Source: Kroppenstedtia eburnea (GTDB taxonomy: Bacteria; Bacillota; Bacilli; Thermoactinomycetales; DSM-45169). Taken from it: a stretch of DNA of 64,000 nucleotides. Positions 42,873 to 51,703 of the stretch are shown here, in pieces. The notes below the pieces were generated by a model, which was not told the origin of the DNA, made no database searches, and saw nothing but the letters and a program-made list of their open reading frames with translations. The position numbers were made by a program, and so were the translations under genes. The stretch covers positions 806,001 to 870,000 of the forward strand of contig NZ_CP048103.1 in assembly GCF_013282215.1 (NCBI RefSeq). The letters run 5' to 3'. The stretch's first letter is position 1. Every line of letters begins with the position of its first letter.

Positions 42873-43982
42873 ATGGGACCTGCAAATTTGAACACAATGA
42901 CGGTGAATGAAGCGAAGGAAATGCAATTCCGACTGACAGAAGCGATTGCTGCAATATTCCGGGGAAATGAGTTTCTGAATCTCGGAGACCTGGGGGTGGT
43001 CCCCGGTAAGGGCAGGCCTTTGCAAACGGAAAAAGTGGAGGAGGTTTTGGCTCGATTTTTCGGGGTTGAAGCATGTGCACTTGTAAGAGGAGCCGGAACA
43101 GGAGCCATTCGCACGATTTTGGCGGTATTGACCGAACCGGGAGACCCATTGATGGTACACACCAGCCCGATGTACCAAACAACAAAGGAGACGGTTCGTT
43201 TGATGGGGTTAATCCCCAAAGTTGTGGATTACAACAATTCAGAGGCATTGAGAAATGCTCTTAAGGAACAACGGGATTGTAAAGTGTTTTATGTGCAACA
43301 TTCCCGACAACACCCGGAAGATACCTATGATCTGGACTCTGTGATCCAATTGGTCCGCAGTTACCGTCCCGATCTGCCCATTGTGGTGGATGATAACTAC
43401 ACAGCCCTGAAGGTGCCCAAAATCGGGGTTGAACTGGGAGCCTCCTTTTCCTGTTTTTCCGGGTTTAAACTGCTGGGCCCTCCCGGCATCGGAATCGTCG
43501 TGGGGAAAAAGGAACCCATCGATACCCTTAAGAAACGCAACTATTCCGGTGGCGGACAGGTTCAGGGGTTTGAAGCCATGGAGCTTCTCCGCTCCCTGGT
43601 CATGGCTCCGGTGGCCATCGCTGTTCAGACGGAACAAGTGGATTTTTTGTGCCGGGGATTGAACAATGGGGAAGTTCCACTGGTAGCCAAAGCTTATATC
43701 ACCTTTTCTCAATCCAAGAATGTCATATTGGAACTGGAGGAACCCATCGCCCCCCAGGTGATTGCCGCCAGCGAGAAATACGGCGCCGCGATCTATCCCG
43801 TAGGTGCCGAGTCCCGTTACGAAGTGCTTCCCATGATCTACCGTCCGTCGGGAACCTTTTTGGAAAGCCGTCCGCAACTGGCACAAACGGGAATCCGCCT
43901 CAATCCCATGCGGGCAGGAGCGGAACTGACCATGGAAATCTTGCGCAAGGCGATCGCCGATGTGACCGGGGAGCGGGTTTAA
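42873..43982 (+). CDS. yhfS: YhfS-like PLP-dependent enzyme (aminotransferase/cystathionine-gamma-synthase-like fold)
   Basis: A 369-residue fold-type I PLP enzyme. The probable Schiff-base Lys is in CFSGFKLLGPPG (near residue 196), the PLP-Asp in PIVVDDNYTAL (near residue 176), and the helix that binds phosphate is GAGTGAIRT (near residue 73). It belongs to the YhfS group near cystathionine synthases. GAGGAGGAGG precedes the ATG. The 139-base gap before it has no gene but may hold a second promoter. The next gene starts one base after its stop. Confidence 0.85.
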   Translation: MGPANLNTMTVNEAKEMQFRLTEAIAAIFRGNEFLNLGDLGVVPGKGRPLQTEKVEEVLARFFGVEACALVRGAGTGAIRTILAVLTEPGDPLMVHTSPMYQTTKETVRLMGLIPKVVDYNNSEALRNALKEQRDCKVFYVQHSRQHPEDTYDLDSVIQLVRSYRPDLPIVVDDNYTALKVPKIGVELGASFSCFSGFKLLGPPGIGIVVGKKEPIDTLKKRNYSGGGQVQGFEAMELLRSLVMAPVAIAVQTEQVDFLCRGLNNGEVPLVAKAYITFSQSKNVILELEEPIAPQVIAASEKYGAAIYPVGAESRYEVLPMIYRPSGTFLESRPQLAQTGIRLNPMRAGAELTMEILRKAIADVTGERV

Positions 43983-43983
43983 C

Positions 43984-45150
43984 ATGTTTCTTTCCACAAC
44001 CATCTCCCAAAACCCCCGGTTGGCGGAGTATGCCGTTCATCTGCACCAAAGGGGAACGATTCGTCCCAACACCTATGTTCTCGACCTGGATACCATCAGC
44101 GAAAATGCCGCCAAACTGGCTGAAACCGCTCGAAAACACGGAATGAAGCTCTATATGATGACGAAGCAGGTCGGACGTAATCTTGAAGTGGCCCAGGCCG
44201 TTGCCGACTCCATTCCCAGCGCGGTGGCCGTCGATCCTTGGGAGGCGCTCCATCTGGCCAAAGGTGGGATTCCACTGGGACATGTCGGACATTTAGTGCA
44301 GATTCCCTCTTCCATGGTGGAAGCGATTCTCGATTACCGCCCGGAAGTGATTACTGTCTTCTCCCTGGAAAAAGCCCGGGAAATATCCGAGGCGGCCCGT
44401 GCCCGCCACTACCGGCAAGATCTTTTGCTGAAAGTGAAGGGAGAAGAAGATCTGGTATATGAAGGCCAATGGGGAGGGTTCCGGGAAGAAGAATGGATCT
44501 CGGCGGCCCGGGAAATCGAAGCATTGCCTGGGGTGCGGATCGCCGGCGTCACCGCCTTTCCCTGCCTGCTGTATGATGGAAAAGAGATCATCCCCACCCC
44601 CAATTTTCAAACCCTGATTCGCGCTAAAGGCACCCTGGAAGAGGTATTGAACCGCCCGCTGGATCAAATCAACGCCCCCAGTGCCACCTCCTGTGCCAGC
44701 CTCTCTCTGCTGAAATCCATGGGAGCTACACATGGAGAACCTGGACACGCTTTGACGGGGACCACTCCCTTACACCAGCACCCCGGTCAACCGGAGCAAC
44801 CGGCCATCGTCTATATCAGCGAGATTTCCCATCGCGAGGGGGACGTCGCCTATGCCTACGGAGGAGGCCACTATCGTCGCTCCCGGATGCGACAAGCCAT
44901 GATCGGGCGCAACTTGGAGGAGATGATGAACCGGAAAGTTCCCCTGATGGAACTGGCACCGGAAGCCATCGATTATACCATCGGACTCCATGTGGGAAAG
45001 ATGCCGGTGGAAGTGGGCGAAACTGTCTTATTCGCTTTTCGGACCCAGATTTTTGTTACCCGCAGCGAAGTCGCCGTGGTATCGGGGTTGCATTCGGGAA
45101 GACCTGAGATCAAGGGAATCTATAACCACTTGGGGGAGTCACTTAGTTGA
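43984..45150 (+). CDS. yhfX: YhfX-like PLP-dependent racemase-type protein
   Basis: A 388-residue fold-type III PLP protein (alanine-racemase N-terminal TIM barrel). PLP Lys is in LYMMTKQVGRN near residue 62; the entry motif NTYVLDLDTISENAAKLAE is characteristic. In E. coli YhfX sits with YhfS and YhfW, suggesting racemisation or elimination on an amino-acid-like intermediate. It is closely packed with yhfS and yhfW. Confidence 0.85.
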   Translation: MFLSTTISQNPRLAEYAVHLHQRGTIRPNTYVLDLDTISENAAKLAETARKHGMKLYMMTKQVGRNLEVAQAVADSIPSAVAVDPWEALHLAKGGIPLGHVGHLVQIPSSMVEAILDYRPEVITVFSLEKAREISEAARARHYRQDLLLKVKGEEDLVYEGQWGGFREEEWISAAREIEALPGVRIAGVTAFPCLLYDGKEIIPTPNFQTLIRAKGTLEEVLNRPLDQINAPSATSCASLSLLKSMGATHGEPGHALTGTTPLHQHPGQPEQPAIVYISEISHREGDVAYAYGGGHYRRSRMRQAMIGRNLEEMMNRKVPLMELAPEAIDYTIGLHVGKMPVEVGETVLFAFRTQIFVTRSEVAVVSGLHSGRPEIKGIYNHLGESLS

Positions 45151-45166
45151 GAGAAGGTCGATTGGG

Positions 45167-46372
45167 ATGAAAAAACGGGCCATCTTACTCATATTGGACA
45201 GCTTGGGAGTCGGAGCCATGGATGATGTGCCAAAGGTACGTCCCCGTGATGTTGGGGCCGATACCTTTCGCCATATCCTGGATCAGGCGGAACAGATCGA
45301 GATCCCCAATCTGGAGAAGTTGGGGATCAATCAACTGCTGCATCATCCCCGTCTCCGGAACCAACCTCCCCTGGCCAGCTGGGGCACCCTGAACTTACAG
45401 CATGAAGGGGCGGACAGCTATGCCGGTCACCAGGAAATCATGGGAACCCGACCCCGAAAACCGGTGCGGGAGCCTTTTGTGAAAGTTCTCCCCCGTGTGA
45501 AAAAAGCGTTGCAAAATGAAGGATATCGCGTGGAAGTCCCGAATCCCGATCTCCCATACCTGTGGGTGAATCCCGGAGTCGTCATCGGAGACAACATCGA
45601 AACCGACTACGGACAGATTTACAACGTCTCCGCCGCTTTGGACGTGATTTCCTTTGCGGAGGTACTGAAAATCGGAAAAGCCGTCCGGGAAGAAGTGCGG
45701 GTCAATCGTGTGATCGCCCTGGGCGGAGAAGGAATCTCCCCCGAACATCTCCGACAGAATGTGGAACGCCGGGAAGACGGCCTGATCGGTCTCAACTCCC
45801 CAAAATCGGGTGTTTACAGGAAAAATTACCAAGCACGCCACCTTGGCTACGGTGTCGACCCGGAGAAACAGATCCCCACACTCTTGGTCCGGGCCGGCTG
45901 GCCCGTCCATCTGATCGGCAAAATGCAGGATGTGATCACATGTGAAGGGGCCGAAACCTTTCCCGGCGTGGATACGGACCAGGTGATGCGAAATGTGAGA
46001 AATCGTTTCAGTCAGCTGGAGCGGGGACTGATCGCCGCAACCGTTCAGGAAACCGACCTGGCAGGTCATGCGGAGGATGTCAACCGCTATGCCCGGAAAA
46101 TCATGCAGGTGGACCGGCATTTAGGCCCACTTCTGGATCAGATGGGAGAAAACGACTTGCTTCTGATCAGCGCCGATCACGGCAATGATCCCACTGCTGG
46201 CCACAGTCAACATACCCGGGAAAAAACGTTTATCTTGTCATACAATCAAAAAAGGCCTGCCGCCTTCCTTGGCCATCGGTCCACCCTGTCCGATATCGCT
46301 GCCACCCTGTCACAGTTCTTTCGCGTTCCGCCTCCGGAAAACGGAACTGGATTTTATAAAGAGAGGAAATGA
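45167..46372 (+). CDS. yhfW: YhfW-like phosphopentomutase-family metalloenzyme
   Basis: A 401-residue alkaline-phosphatase-superfamily mutase close to DeoB. Metal motifs are LLILDSLGVGAMDD at the N-terminus (first Asp), the Thr-type nucleophile region GADSYAGHQEIMG, and SADHGNDPTAGHSQHTRE near the C-terminus. The TPGTDHSREHVP block of true phosphopentomutase is not obvious, so the substrate may differ. ATG 45167 gives the normal start MKKRAILLILDSLG; the longer upstream frame lies inside yhfX. It is the last gene of the operon. Confidence 0.85.
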   Translation: MKKRAILLILDSLGVGAMDDVPKVRPRDVGADTFRHILDQAEQIEIPNLEKLGINQLLHHPRLRNQPPLASWGTLNLQHEGADSYAGHQEIMGTRPRKPVREPFVKVLPRVKKALQNEGYRVEVPNPDLPYLWVNPGVVIGDNIETDYGQIYNVSAALDVISFAEVLKIGKAVREEVRVNRVIALGGEGISPEHLRQNVERREDGLIGLNSPKSGVYRKNYQARHLGYGVDPEKQIPTLLVRAGWPVHLIGKMQDVITCEGAETFPGVDTDQVMRNVRNRFSQLERGLIAATVQETDLAGHAEDVNRYARKIMQVDRHLGPLLDQMGENDLLLISADHGNDPTAGHSQHTREKTFILSYNQKRPAAFLGHRSTLSDIAATLSQFFRVPPPENGTGFYKERK

Positions 46373-46388
46373 ATCGGGAAACCTTTAT

Positions 46389-46511
46389 TAGAAGCATTGT
46401 GGAAAACAGGGAGGGTTGGGTTTCACATAGAGTGACTTTGGCTCGTAAGAACAACCGGAAGGTCATGTGAAACCCAATCCCACTTCAAACGCAGTAAATC
46501 ACAATACTTTT
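46389..46511 (+). repeat. Palindromic intergenic element, copy B
   Basis: Ends TTAGAAGCATTGTGG and AATCACAATACTTTT flank the core GGGTTTCACATA...CATGTGAAACCC. It is inserted between the yhfW stop and the operon terminator. Confidence 0.75.
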
Positions 46512-46516
46512 ATGTC

Positions 46517-46542
46517 CTGGCTTCTATAAGCCAGTTTTTTTT
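46517..46542 (+). terminator. yhf operon terminator
   Basis: CTGGCTT-CTAT-AAGCCAG followed by eight T, 145 bases after the yhfW stop. Confidence 0.88.
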
Positions 46543-46560
46543 GCGTTAAGTTTAAGTGTA

Positions 46561-46705
46561 AACTGAGAGGTGATCCTTGATCCCGGGTTCGGTCCTGGAA
46601 GCCTTCAGCAGATTGGGAAAACCCTTAAGGAAGTGTCACGAGGAAGAATGTGGCCCCTAAACGCACTCCCGAAGACCACTCACTGAATGGAATAGAAACC
46701 TTCAT
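46561..46705. repeat. Structured intergenic element, copy 2
   Basis: It shares the 27-base core (46642-46668) and about 40 weaker bases upstream (CTTCAG...GGGAAAACCCTTAAGGAAG) with the element at 2199-2338. It lies just upstream of the GDPD gene. Identity unknown. Confidence 0.4.
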
Positions 46706-46750
46706 CCCGAAGCACCAGCCTATTTTCACATGAGGTCAGGTGAGTATAAC

Positions 46751-47761
46751 ATGTCGACGAAGAAGCGGTTGCTTCTGAATAATACCGGAAGACGGGTGTG
46801 GGTGTGGTTCCTTCTCTGCGTCCTGATCTTTGTATATTTCAATAACAGCTCGTTATTTGTACAATCCGGTTCCGGGAAGCCGAAGCTGCTGGCCCATCGT
46901 GGGCTGGCTCAAACCTTTGACATGGAGGGGGTGACCAATGAAACCTGCACCGCGGAGCGGATCCATCCGCCGGAGCATCCTTATCTGGAGAATACGATCC
47001 CCTCGATGCGGGCGGCATTTGCGGCCGGTGCCGATGTGGTGGAACTGGATGTTCATCTGACAGCGGATGATCAGTTTGCCGTGTTTCATGACTGGACTCT
47101 GGATTGCCGGACCGAAGGCACAGGGGTCACACGGGATTACACGATGGCGAAGCTGAAGCAACTGGATGTGGGCTACGGTTATACTGCTGATGGGGGCAAA
47201 ACCTTTCCTTTTCGCGGGAAAGGAGTCGCCCTCATGCCCTCACTGGATGAAGTCTTGTCCACTTTTCCCGATCGTTCTTTTCTCATCCATGTGAAAAGTG
47301 AGGATCCGGAAGAGGGGGTGAAGCTGGCAAAGCGCCTCTCCGCTCTGCCACAGGAGCATCGGAAACGCCTCAGTGTATACGGCGGAGATCAACCGATCAA
47401 AACGTTACACCGACACCTTCCGGATGTCCGTGTCATGTCCCGGGAAACGATGAAAGATTGTCTGATCCCCTACATCGGGGTCGGTTGGACCGGGGTCGTT
47501 CCCTCCGCCTGCGAGCAGACACAACTGCACATTCCTGAAAAAATCGCCCCTTGGCTTTGGGGCTGGTCCGACCGTTTTATGGAACGGATGGATCGGGCGG
47601 GGACACGTGTCATCCTGGTTGCCGGCAGCGGGGGCTTCTCTGAAGGATTTGATACCGGCGAAGCTCTCAACCGGCTCCCCTCCGGCTACTCCGGTTGGAT
47701 CTGGACCAACCGCATCGACCGGATCGCACCCACGGTGAAGGGGGAAGGAGATTCGGATTAG
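46751..47761 (+). CDS. Glycerophosphodiester phosphodiesterase family protein, membrane-anchored
   Basis: A 336-residue protein with one N-terminal transmembrane segment (about residues 15-32, VWFLLCVLIFVYF) and an outward GDPD TIM barrel. Catalytic pattern: LLAHRG (His, Arg), ELDVHLTADDQFAVFHD (metal Glu, Asp and second His), and Lys in FLIHVKSED. It would cleave glycerophosphodiesters at the cell surface into glycerol-3-phosphate and an alcohol. ATG 46751 follows AGGTGAG, a weak site. Copy 2 of the structured element lies upstream. Confidence 0.85.
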   Translation: MSTKKRLLLNNTGRRVWVWFLLCVLIFVYFNNSSLFVQSGSGKPKLLAHRGLAQTFDMEGVTNETCTAERIHPPEHPYLENTIPSMRAAFAAGADVVELDVHLTADDQFAVFHDWTLDCRTEGTGVTRDYTMAKLKQLDVGYGYTADGGKTFPFRGKGVALMPSLDEVLSTFPDRSFLIHVKSEDPEEGVKLAKRLSALPQEHRKRLSVYGGDQPIKTLHRHLPDVRVMSRETMKDCLIPYIGVGWTGVVPSACEQTQLHIPEKIAPWLWGWSDRFMERMDRAGTRVILVAGSGGFSEGFDTGEALNRLPSGYSGWIWTNRIDRIAPTVKGEGDSD

Positions 47762-47944
47762 GAAAGTTTGGTCGGGATGAGGGAACCAGTTGCCCCTTGG
47801 AATGGGTCAACCTGTTCCTCACCTTTTTAGGTGGAGGCAGGTTCACAAATGATAAACACAGCGCCTCAAACAACAGGTGTTACGCCATTCCCATCTGCGC
47901 AGTGCAATATTTTCTGATATCTTGATAACATATAGGGAAATCCG

Positions 47945-47973
47945 TTGACACTGCACACAGGGGCTGACATACT
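47945..47973 (+). promoter_or_regulatory. Promoter of the tartrate/D-malate dehydrogenase gene
   Basis: TTGACA (47945-47950), a 17-base spacer, then CATACT (47968-47973), 62 bases before the start codon. The 180 bases before it hold no gene. Confidence 0.6.
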
Positions 47974-48034
47974 TGCCGACAAACCTGATGGGTGTTTTTG
48001 TCGTGGCATTCTGGCTGACAGGAGGCGCAAAACC

Positions 48035-49114
48035 ATGAGACAGTATTCCATTGCATTGATTCCGGGGGACGGGATCGGGGTGGATGTGATCCGGGAAGGA
48101 AAAAAAGTGTTGGATACGATCGCGGACATCGACGGATCTCTTGCATTTTCCTATCGCGAGTTTGACTGGAGTTGTGAATACTACCTCCGGCACGGCAAAA
48201 TGATGCCGGAAGACGGGCTGGAGACTTTGAAAGGCTTTGATACCATTTATCTGGGGGCCGTCGGTTACCCCGGCGTGCAGGACCATGTCTCCCTGTGGGG
48301 GTTGCTGTTGCCGATTCGCCGTACCTTTCAGCAGTACATCAACCTCCGGCCTGTGAAGTTACTCCGCGGCATCCGCTCCCCCCTCGCCGGACGCGGCGCG
48401 GAGGACCTCGACTTTCTGGTGGTCCGGGAGAACAACGAAGGGGAGTATTCCAACATGGGTGGCCGCATCTACGAGGGGACCGAGCAGGACATGGCGATCC
48501 AGAACACCGTCTTCACCCGCACCGGCGTGGAGCGGGTGTTGCGCTACGCTTTCCAGGTGGCCCGGGATCAGGGGAAGCGCAGACGGCTGACGGCAGCCAC
48601 CAAATCCAACGGGATCAACTACACGATGCCCTTCTGGGACGAATACGTGCGCAAGATTCAGCAGGAGTTTCCCGATGTTGAAACCAGTCTCGTTCATATC
48701 GACGCCCTGGCAGCCTTTTTTGTCACCAAACCGGACACCTTCGATGTAGTGGTGGCCTCCAACCTGTTCGGAGATATCCTGACTGACCTGGGAGCCGCCA
48801 TTGTCGGCGGAATTGGGATCGCTCCATCGGCCAATATCAACCCTGAGAAAAAATATCCTTCCATGTTTGAACCCGTTCACGGTTCCGCCCCGGACATCGC
48901 CGGCAAAGGCATCGCCAATCCCGTGGCCGCCATCTGGTGCGCCTCCATGATGCTGGATCACTTCGGGGAGAGTGCCGCGGCGGAAGCGATCCTGGAGGCG
49001 CTCCAGGACGTATTGGAAGAGGGACAGCATGTGACGCCGGACCTCGGCGGAAGCGCACGGACGGAAGAAATGGGAGAGGCGGTGTGCGACAAGCTGAAGG
49101 AAAAGTTGGGCTAG
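48035..49114 (+). CDS. Tartrate dehydrogenase/D-malate dehydrogenase (decarboxylating)
   Basis: A 359-residue NAD-dependent beta-hydroxyacid oxidative decarboxylase of the isocitrate/isopropylmalate dehydrogenase family. Motifs: IPGDGIGVDV at the start, LRPVKLLRG, the substrate-phosphate-free DFLVVRENNEGEYSNMGGR loop typical of TtuC/YeaU enzymes, Lys in TAATKSNGI, and the metal site SNLFGDILTDLGAA. It converts D-malate or tartrate using Mn and NAD. ATG 48035 follows AGGAGG with a 9-base spacer. Copy C of the palindromic repeat begins at its stop codon. Confidence 0.85.
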   Translation: MRQYSIALIPGDGIGVDVIREGKKVLDTIADIDGSLAFSYREFDWSCEYYLRHGKMMPEDGLETLKGFDTIYLGAVGYPGVQDHVSLWGLLLPIRRTFQQYINLRPVKLLRGIRSPLAGRGAEDLDFLVVRENNEGEYSNMGGRIYEGTEQDMAIQNTVFTRTGVERVLRYAFQVARDQGKRRRLTAATKSNGINYTMPFWDEYVRKIQQEFPDVETSLVHIDALAAFFVTKPDTFDVVVASNLFGDILTDLGAAIVGGIGIAPSANINPEKKYPSMFEPVHGSAPDIAGKGIANPVAAIWCASMMLDHFGESAAAEAILEALQDVLEEGQHVTPDLGGSARTEEMGEAVCDKLKEKLG

Positions 49115-49275
49115 GGCGTGGCAGGTCCATTCAATTTTTCGTGGAATGTGAGACGCGGTAGGAGTAACAGAGGGAGGGTTGGGTTTCACATGGAGTGATT
49201 TTGGATCGTCAGAACAACGAAAAGGTCATGTGAAACCCCATCCCGACCGGCTCGGCCCAGAGATTTATCAGATAC
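49113..49275 (+). repeat. Palindromic intergenic element, copy C
   Basis: It begins at the dehydrogenase stop codon (AGGGCGTGGCAGGTC...) and carries GGGTTTCACATG...CATGTGAAACCC. Nearly the whole 165 bases match copy E (62747-62912). Confidence 0.75.
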
Positions 49276-49278
49276 ACC

Positions 49279-49415
49279 CTAGAAGCGTTGTGAAAAAGCG
49301 ATTCATAGGGAGGGTTGGGTTTCACATGGAGTGACTTTGGCTCGTAAGAACAACGGAACGCAATGTGAAACCCAATCCCGACCGCCTTCAAACGCACTAA
49401 ATCACAATGCTTCTA
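49279..49415 (+). repeat. Palindromic intergenic element, copy D (perfect terminal inverted repeats)
   Basis: Ends CTAGAAGCGTTGTGA (49279-49293) and TCACAATGCTTCTAG (49401-49415), one mismatch, with the core palindrome between. It is the cleanest member and defines the unit at 137 bases. Confidence 0.8.
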
Positions 49416-49443
49416 GTATACGGTAAGAAAACAATGAAGGCGG

Positions 49444-49476
49444 GTTGGCGTCTGTACTCCACAGGCGTCAACTTTT
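49444..49476 (+). terminator. Terminator after the dehydrogenase and its repeats
   Basis: GTTGGCGTCTGT with ACAGGCGTCAAC (two wobbles) around ACTCC, then T6. The only plus-strand gene upstream is the dehydrogenase, 330 bases away, with copies C and D between. Confidence 0.75.
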
Positions 49477-49561
49477 TTAATTTCGAGAGTCCACCCCCGC
49501 CAAGGGTCCAAGCAGGGGAGGCAAGGGGAAAGCAACGGCGCTGCCGCAGTACTGCAGAGAT

Positions 49562-49577
49562 ATAAGTACTTCTTATG
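49562..49577. promoter_or_regulatory. LysR-type operator, site 1
   Basis: ATAAG-TACTT-CTTAT plus G, followed by TC.GAGATAG. It matches the site before the lysR gene (50907-50923) and lies about 90 bases before the gene at 49668. Confidence 0.55.
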
Positions 49578-49667
49578 TCAGAGATAGAATATATGTCTTT
49601 CACTGATCGGGATCGATCATGTTAACATCAGATCGAGAAGATTAAAAGATTCCGGAGGATGAAAAAG

Positions 49668-50009
49668 GTGGATCAGTTCTCGATATTATCAAAAAAGTAC
49701 CATGCCATTGTAAGGAATGGAAAGTTGATTTTGTTGGTCCGTGACAGAGATCCACGTGAGTTTCAGATCCAGGACATCGACACCATTGAAATCCACAAGC
49801 CTTTTCTTGGACTTAAAGGGTACATTCAAATCCGCCTCAAGAAAAACGAAGAGGCGAAGGATGTTTGGACAGCAGGGGCTCCCAGTGCAGTTCTTCTGAT
49901 CTCCAAAGGGGAATACCCGGGATGGAAAACCATGGAGCAAATCATCAGCGGGTACCTCAAATCCAGGGATCAGGCCGGATCATCGGACACCAGGTGCTCC
50001 AGCACATAA
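49668..50009 (+). CDS. Small PH-like (DUF4429-type) hypothetical protein
   Basis: A 113-residue protein, beta-rich with a FSILSKKYHAIVRNGKLILLVRD...IDTIEIHKPFLGLKGYIQIRLKK pattern that resembles short DUF4429/PH-like domains. GTG 49668 is chosen (GGAGG 10 bases upstream); ATG 49659 is immediately after the ribosome site. The gene converges with lysR and their ends overlap by 40 bases. A LysR-type operator lies upstream. No function is known. Confidence 0.5.
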   Translation: MDQFSILSKKYHAIVRNGKLILLVRDRDPREFQIQDIDTIEIHKPFLGLKGYIQIRLKKNEEAKDVWTAGAPSAVLLISKGEYPGWKTMEQIISGYLKSRDQAGSSDTRCSST

Positions 50010-50884
50010 CGTAAAAAGGTTTCCGCCGCCGGAGACAGATAGCGTCCTTCGACGAAAAAGGCGGCGATGGGCCGTGAAATTGGCGGATCAAGGGAGAGGG
50101 GGACCACCGGTGGTCCCGGTGGTTCGGTCATGGTGCGAGGAAGCACCGCCACTCCCAGTCCCGCTGCAACCAGCGTCCGCGGTCTGGCACACTCGTAGAG
50201 AATACGCGGCTTAAACCCCTTCTCCGCGCATGTCGCCAGCAGGACGGCGCGGACCCAGGAACCCTCCTTGAAGCAGATAAAAGTCTCTTCCTTCAGCTCC
50301 CCGAGGGAAATACGATTTCGATCCGCCAATCGATGCCCTTCCGTAACCGCCAGGACCAGCTCATCCCGGTACAAAGTCTTTACCGCCAGATTGGCCGGGG
50401 GATTCAGGCTGTCAACTTGTTCAGCAGACACTCCGTCCAATCTGGCGGCTAGCACGAGGTCCAGCTCACCCCTCTTCAAAGCGCCGAGCAACGGGATCGT
50501 TGTCTCCTCCCGTATGGATACCTCCACCCCCGGATACCTCTGTCCGAACTCAACCAAAATGCGCGGAAGTCTGGCCTGCACCAAAGAGTCCAGAGTACCG
50601 ATTCTCACCTTGCCCTGGGGAAAATCGACAAACATCCTGGCCTCGTCCTCGGCCCGCCTCACCTCGGCCAAAGTCCTTTCCGCACCGATAAAAAACGCCT
50701 CCCCGGCTCTGGTCAGGGTCACTCCCCGGCCGGAACGCTCAAAAAGCCTGATTCCCAATTCTTGCTCCAGGTTCCCGATCTGTTGCGAGAGTGCCGGCTG
50801 GGCGACCCTGAGCCGCTCCGCCGCCCGCGTGAAATTAGACAACCTCGCCGCCTCGACAAAGTACCTCAACTGTCTCAGTTCCAT
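49970..50884 (-). CDS. LysR family transcriptional regulator
   Basis: A 304-residue activator. The N-terminal HTH (MELRQLRYFVEAARLSNFTRAAERLRVAQPALSQQI) is textbook LysR; the C-terminal effector-binding half has GTLDSLVQARLP and VAAGLGVAVLP. It is most like the CysB/AlsR-type group in length, but the effector cannot be named. TTCTTCC-side ribosome signals (GGGGAAGAAGC) precede the ATG. Two matching inverted repeats, one by its promoter and one before 49668, are its likely targets. Confidence 0.9.
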   Translation of the reverse strand: MELRQLRYFVEAARLSNFTRAAERLRVAQPALSQQIGNLEQELGIRLFERSGRGVTLTRAGEAFFIGAERTLAEVRRAEDEARMFVDFPQGKVRIGTLDSLVQARLPRILVEFGQRYPGVEVSIREETTIPLLGALKRGELDLVLAARLDGVSAEQVDSLNPPANLAVKTLYRDELVLAVTEGHRLADRNRISLGELKEETFICFKEGSWVRAVLLATCAEKGFKPRILYECARPRTLVAAGLGVAVLPRTMTEPPGPPVVPLSLDPPISRPIAAFFVEGRYLSPAAETFLRYVLEHLVSDDPA

Positions 50885-50906
50885 GCTTCTTCCCCTTTGT
50901 TGGTGG

Positions 50907-50923
50907 CATAAGTATTCCTTATG
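50907..50923. promoter_or_regulatory. LysR-type operator, site 2 (autoregulatory)
   Basis: CATAAG-TATTC-CTTATG, an interrupted palindrome with T-N11-A spacing, 23-39 bases upstream of the lysR start. The flanking GTCCAGAATAG also resembles site 1. No gene is seen from here to 51210. Confidence 0.6.
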
Positions 50924-51210
50924 TCCAGAATAGCACAGATATCTCTCGCTTTTTGGATCATGTCACGGAAACCTGTAACCGGGACTTCCCAGACCCCAAA
51001 TCCCGATGATTCGTTTTGTTCGCTGCATTTGTGGCTATGCTAACGGCTCCCGAAACCCTCTCCTCCATCTTCCCCCTGGAAAAGGAACGTTCGATCTGGT
51101 GTATAAAATTACTCTCGTTTTCTGAGGGTACTTTTTTATAGGTGTCACCGGATTTTTTAGAAGAATTAAGCCTCAGCAAAAGGGTGGCCATTTTTTGTCC
51201 TACCTTACTA

Positions 51211-51365
51211 GTGCCCCCTCAGCGAACATTGTATGGAAAATCACAGATTGGCTTGGATGGTGGGGAGGCGAAGAGCCTTTGCGCTCTTTGCAAGAGATCG
51301 GAGCCGCCCCACCATCCTGCCCCCGCCTTGCTGAAAAACAAGATCAAAGTTGCCTGAAGGGGCAC
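51211..51365 (+). mobile_element. Non-autonomous IS630 derivative (MITE)
   Basis: 155 bases with ends GTGCCCCCTCAG and CTGAAGGGGCAC, flanked by TA on both sides (51209-51210, 51366-51367). The last 31 bases match the right end of the IS630 element at 55128-56295 at 30 positions. It contains no ORF and could be mobilised by that transposase. Confidence 0.8.
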
Positions 51366-51376
51366 TAGGTATAGTA

Positions 51377-51451
51377 GATGTGTCCTTCATTTTTTAATCC
51401 AACCACGCCCACCATTTAAGTCCCCCCATCATCATAAAAATTGGACACATC
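51377..51451. repeat. Inverted repeat in the AT-rich gap before the R-M operon
   Basis: GATGTGTCC (51377-51385) and GGACACATC (51443-51451) are perfect complements 57 bases apart, possibly IS ends or a fold-back. The rest of 51366-51703 is AT-rich and holds no gene or other signal I can support. Confidence 0.4.
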
Positions 51452-51703
51452 ATCTGTATCCACAAATTCAGCCATTATCTTTAAAATGATAAGACACTTC
51501 CAAATCCCGAGTACCCATCAATCTCGATAAAATGGGATGCAGTACTTCTTTTTTTTAATTAAATCAGAATGGCTTGAACCAGTTCCATGTCTTGTTTTTT
51601 TATCTCGCCTCCCCCTCCTTAAAAATTGTTCGTAAGGAAGGTTTCTTATCTGTTCATTCTTCAGACAAAATATAACCCTTCTCCCTTAAGGGGAGGTGAA
51701 AAA

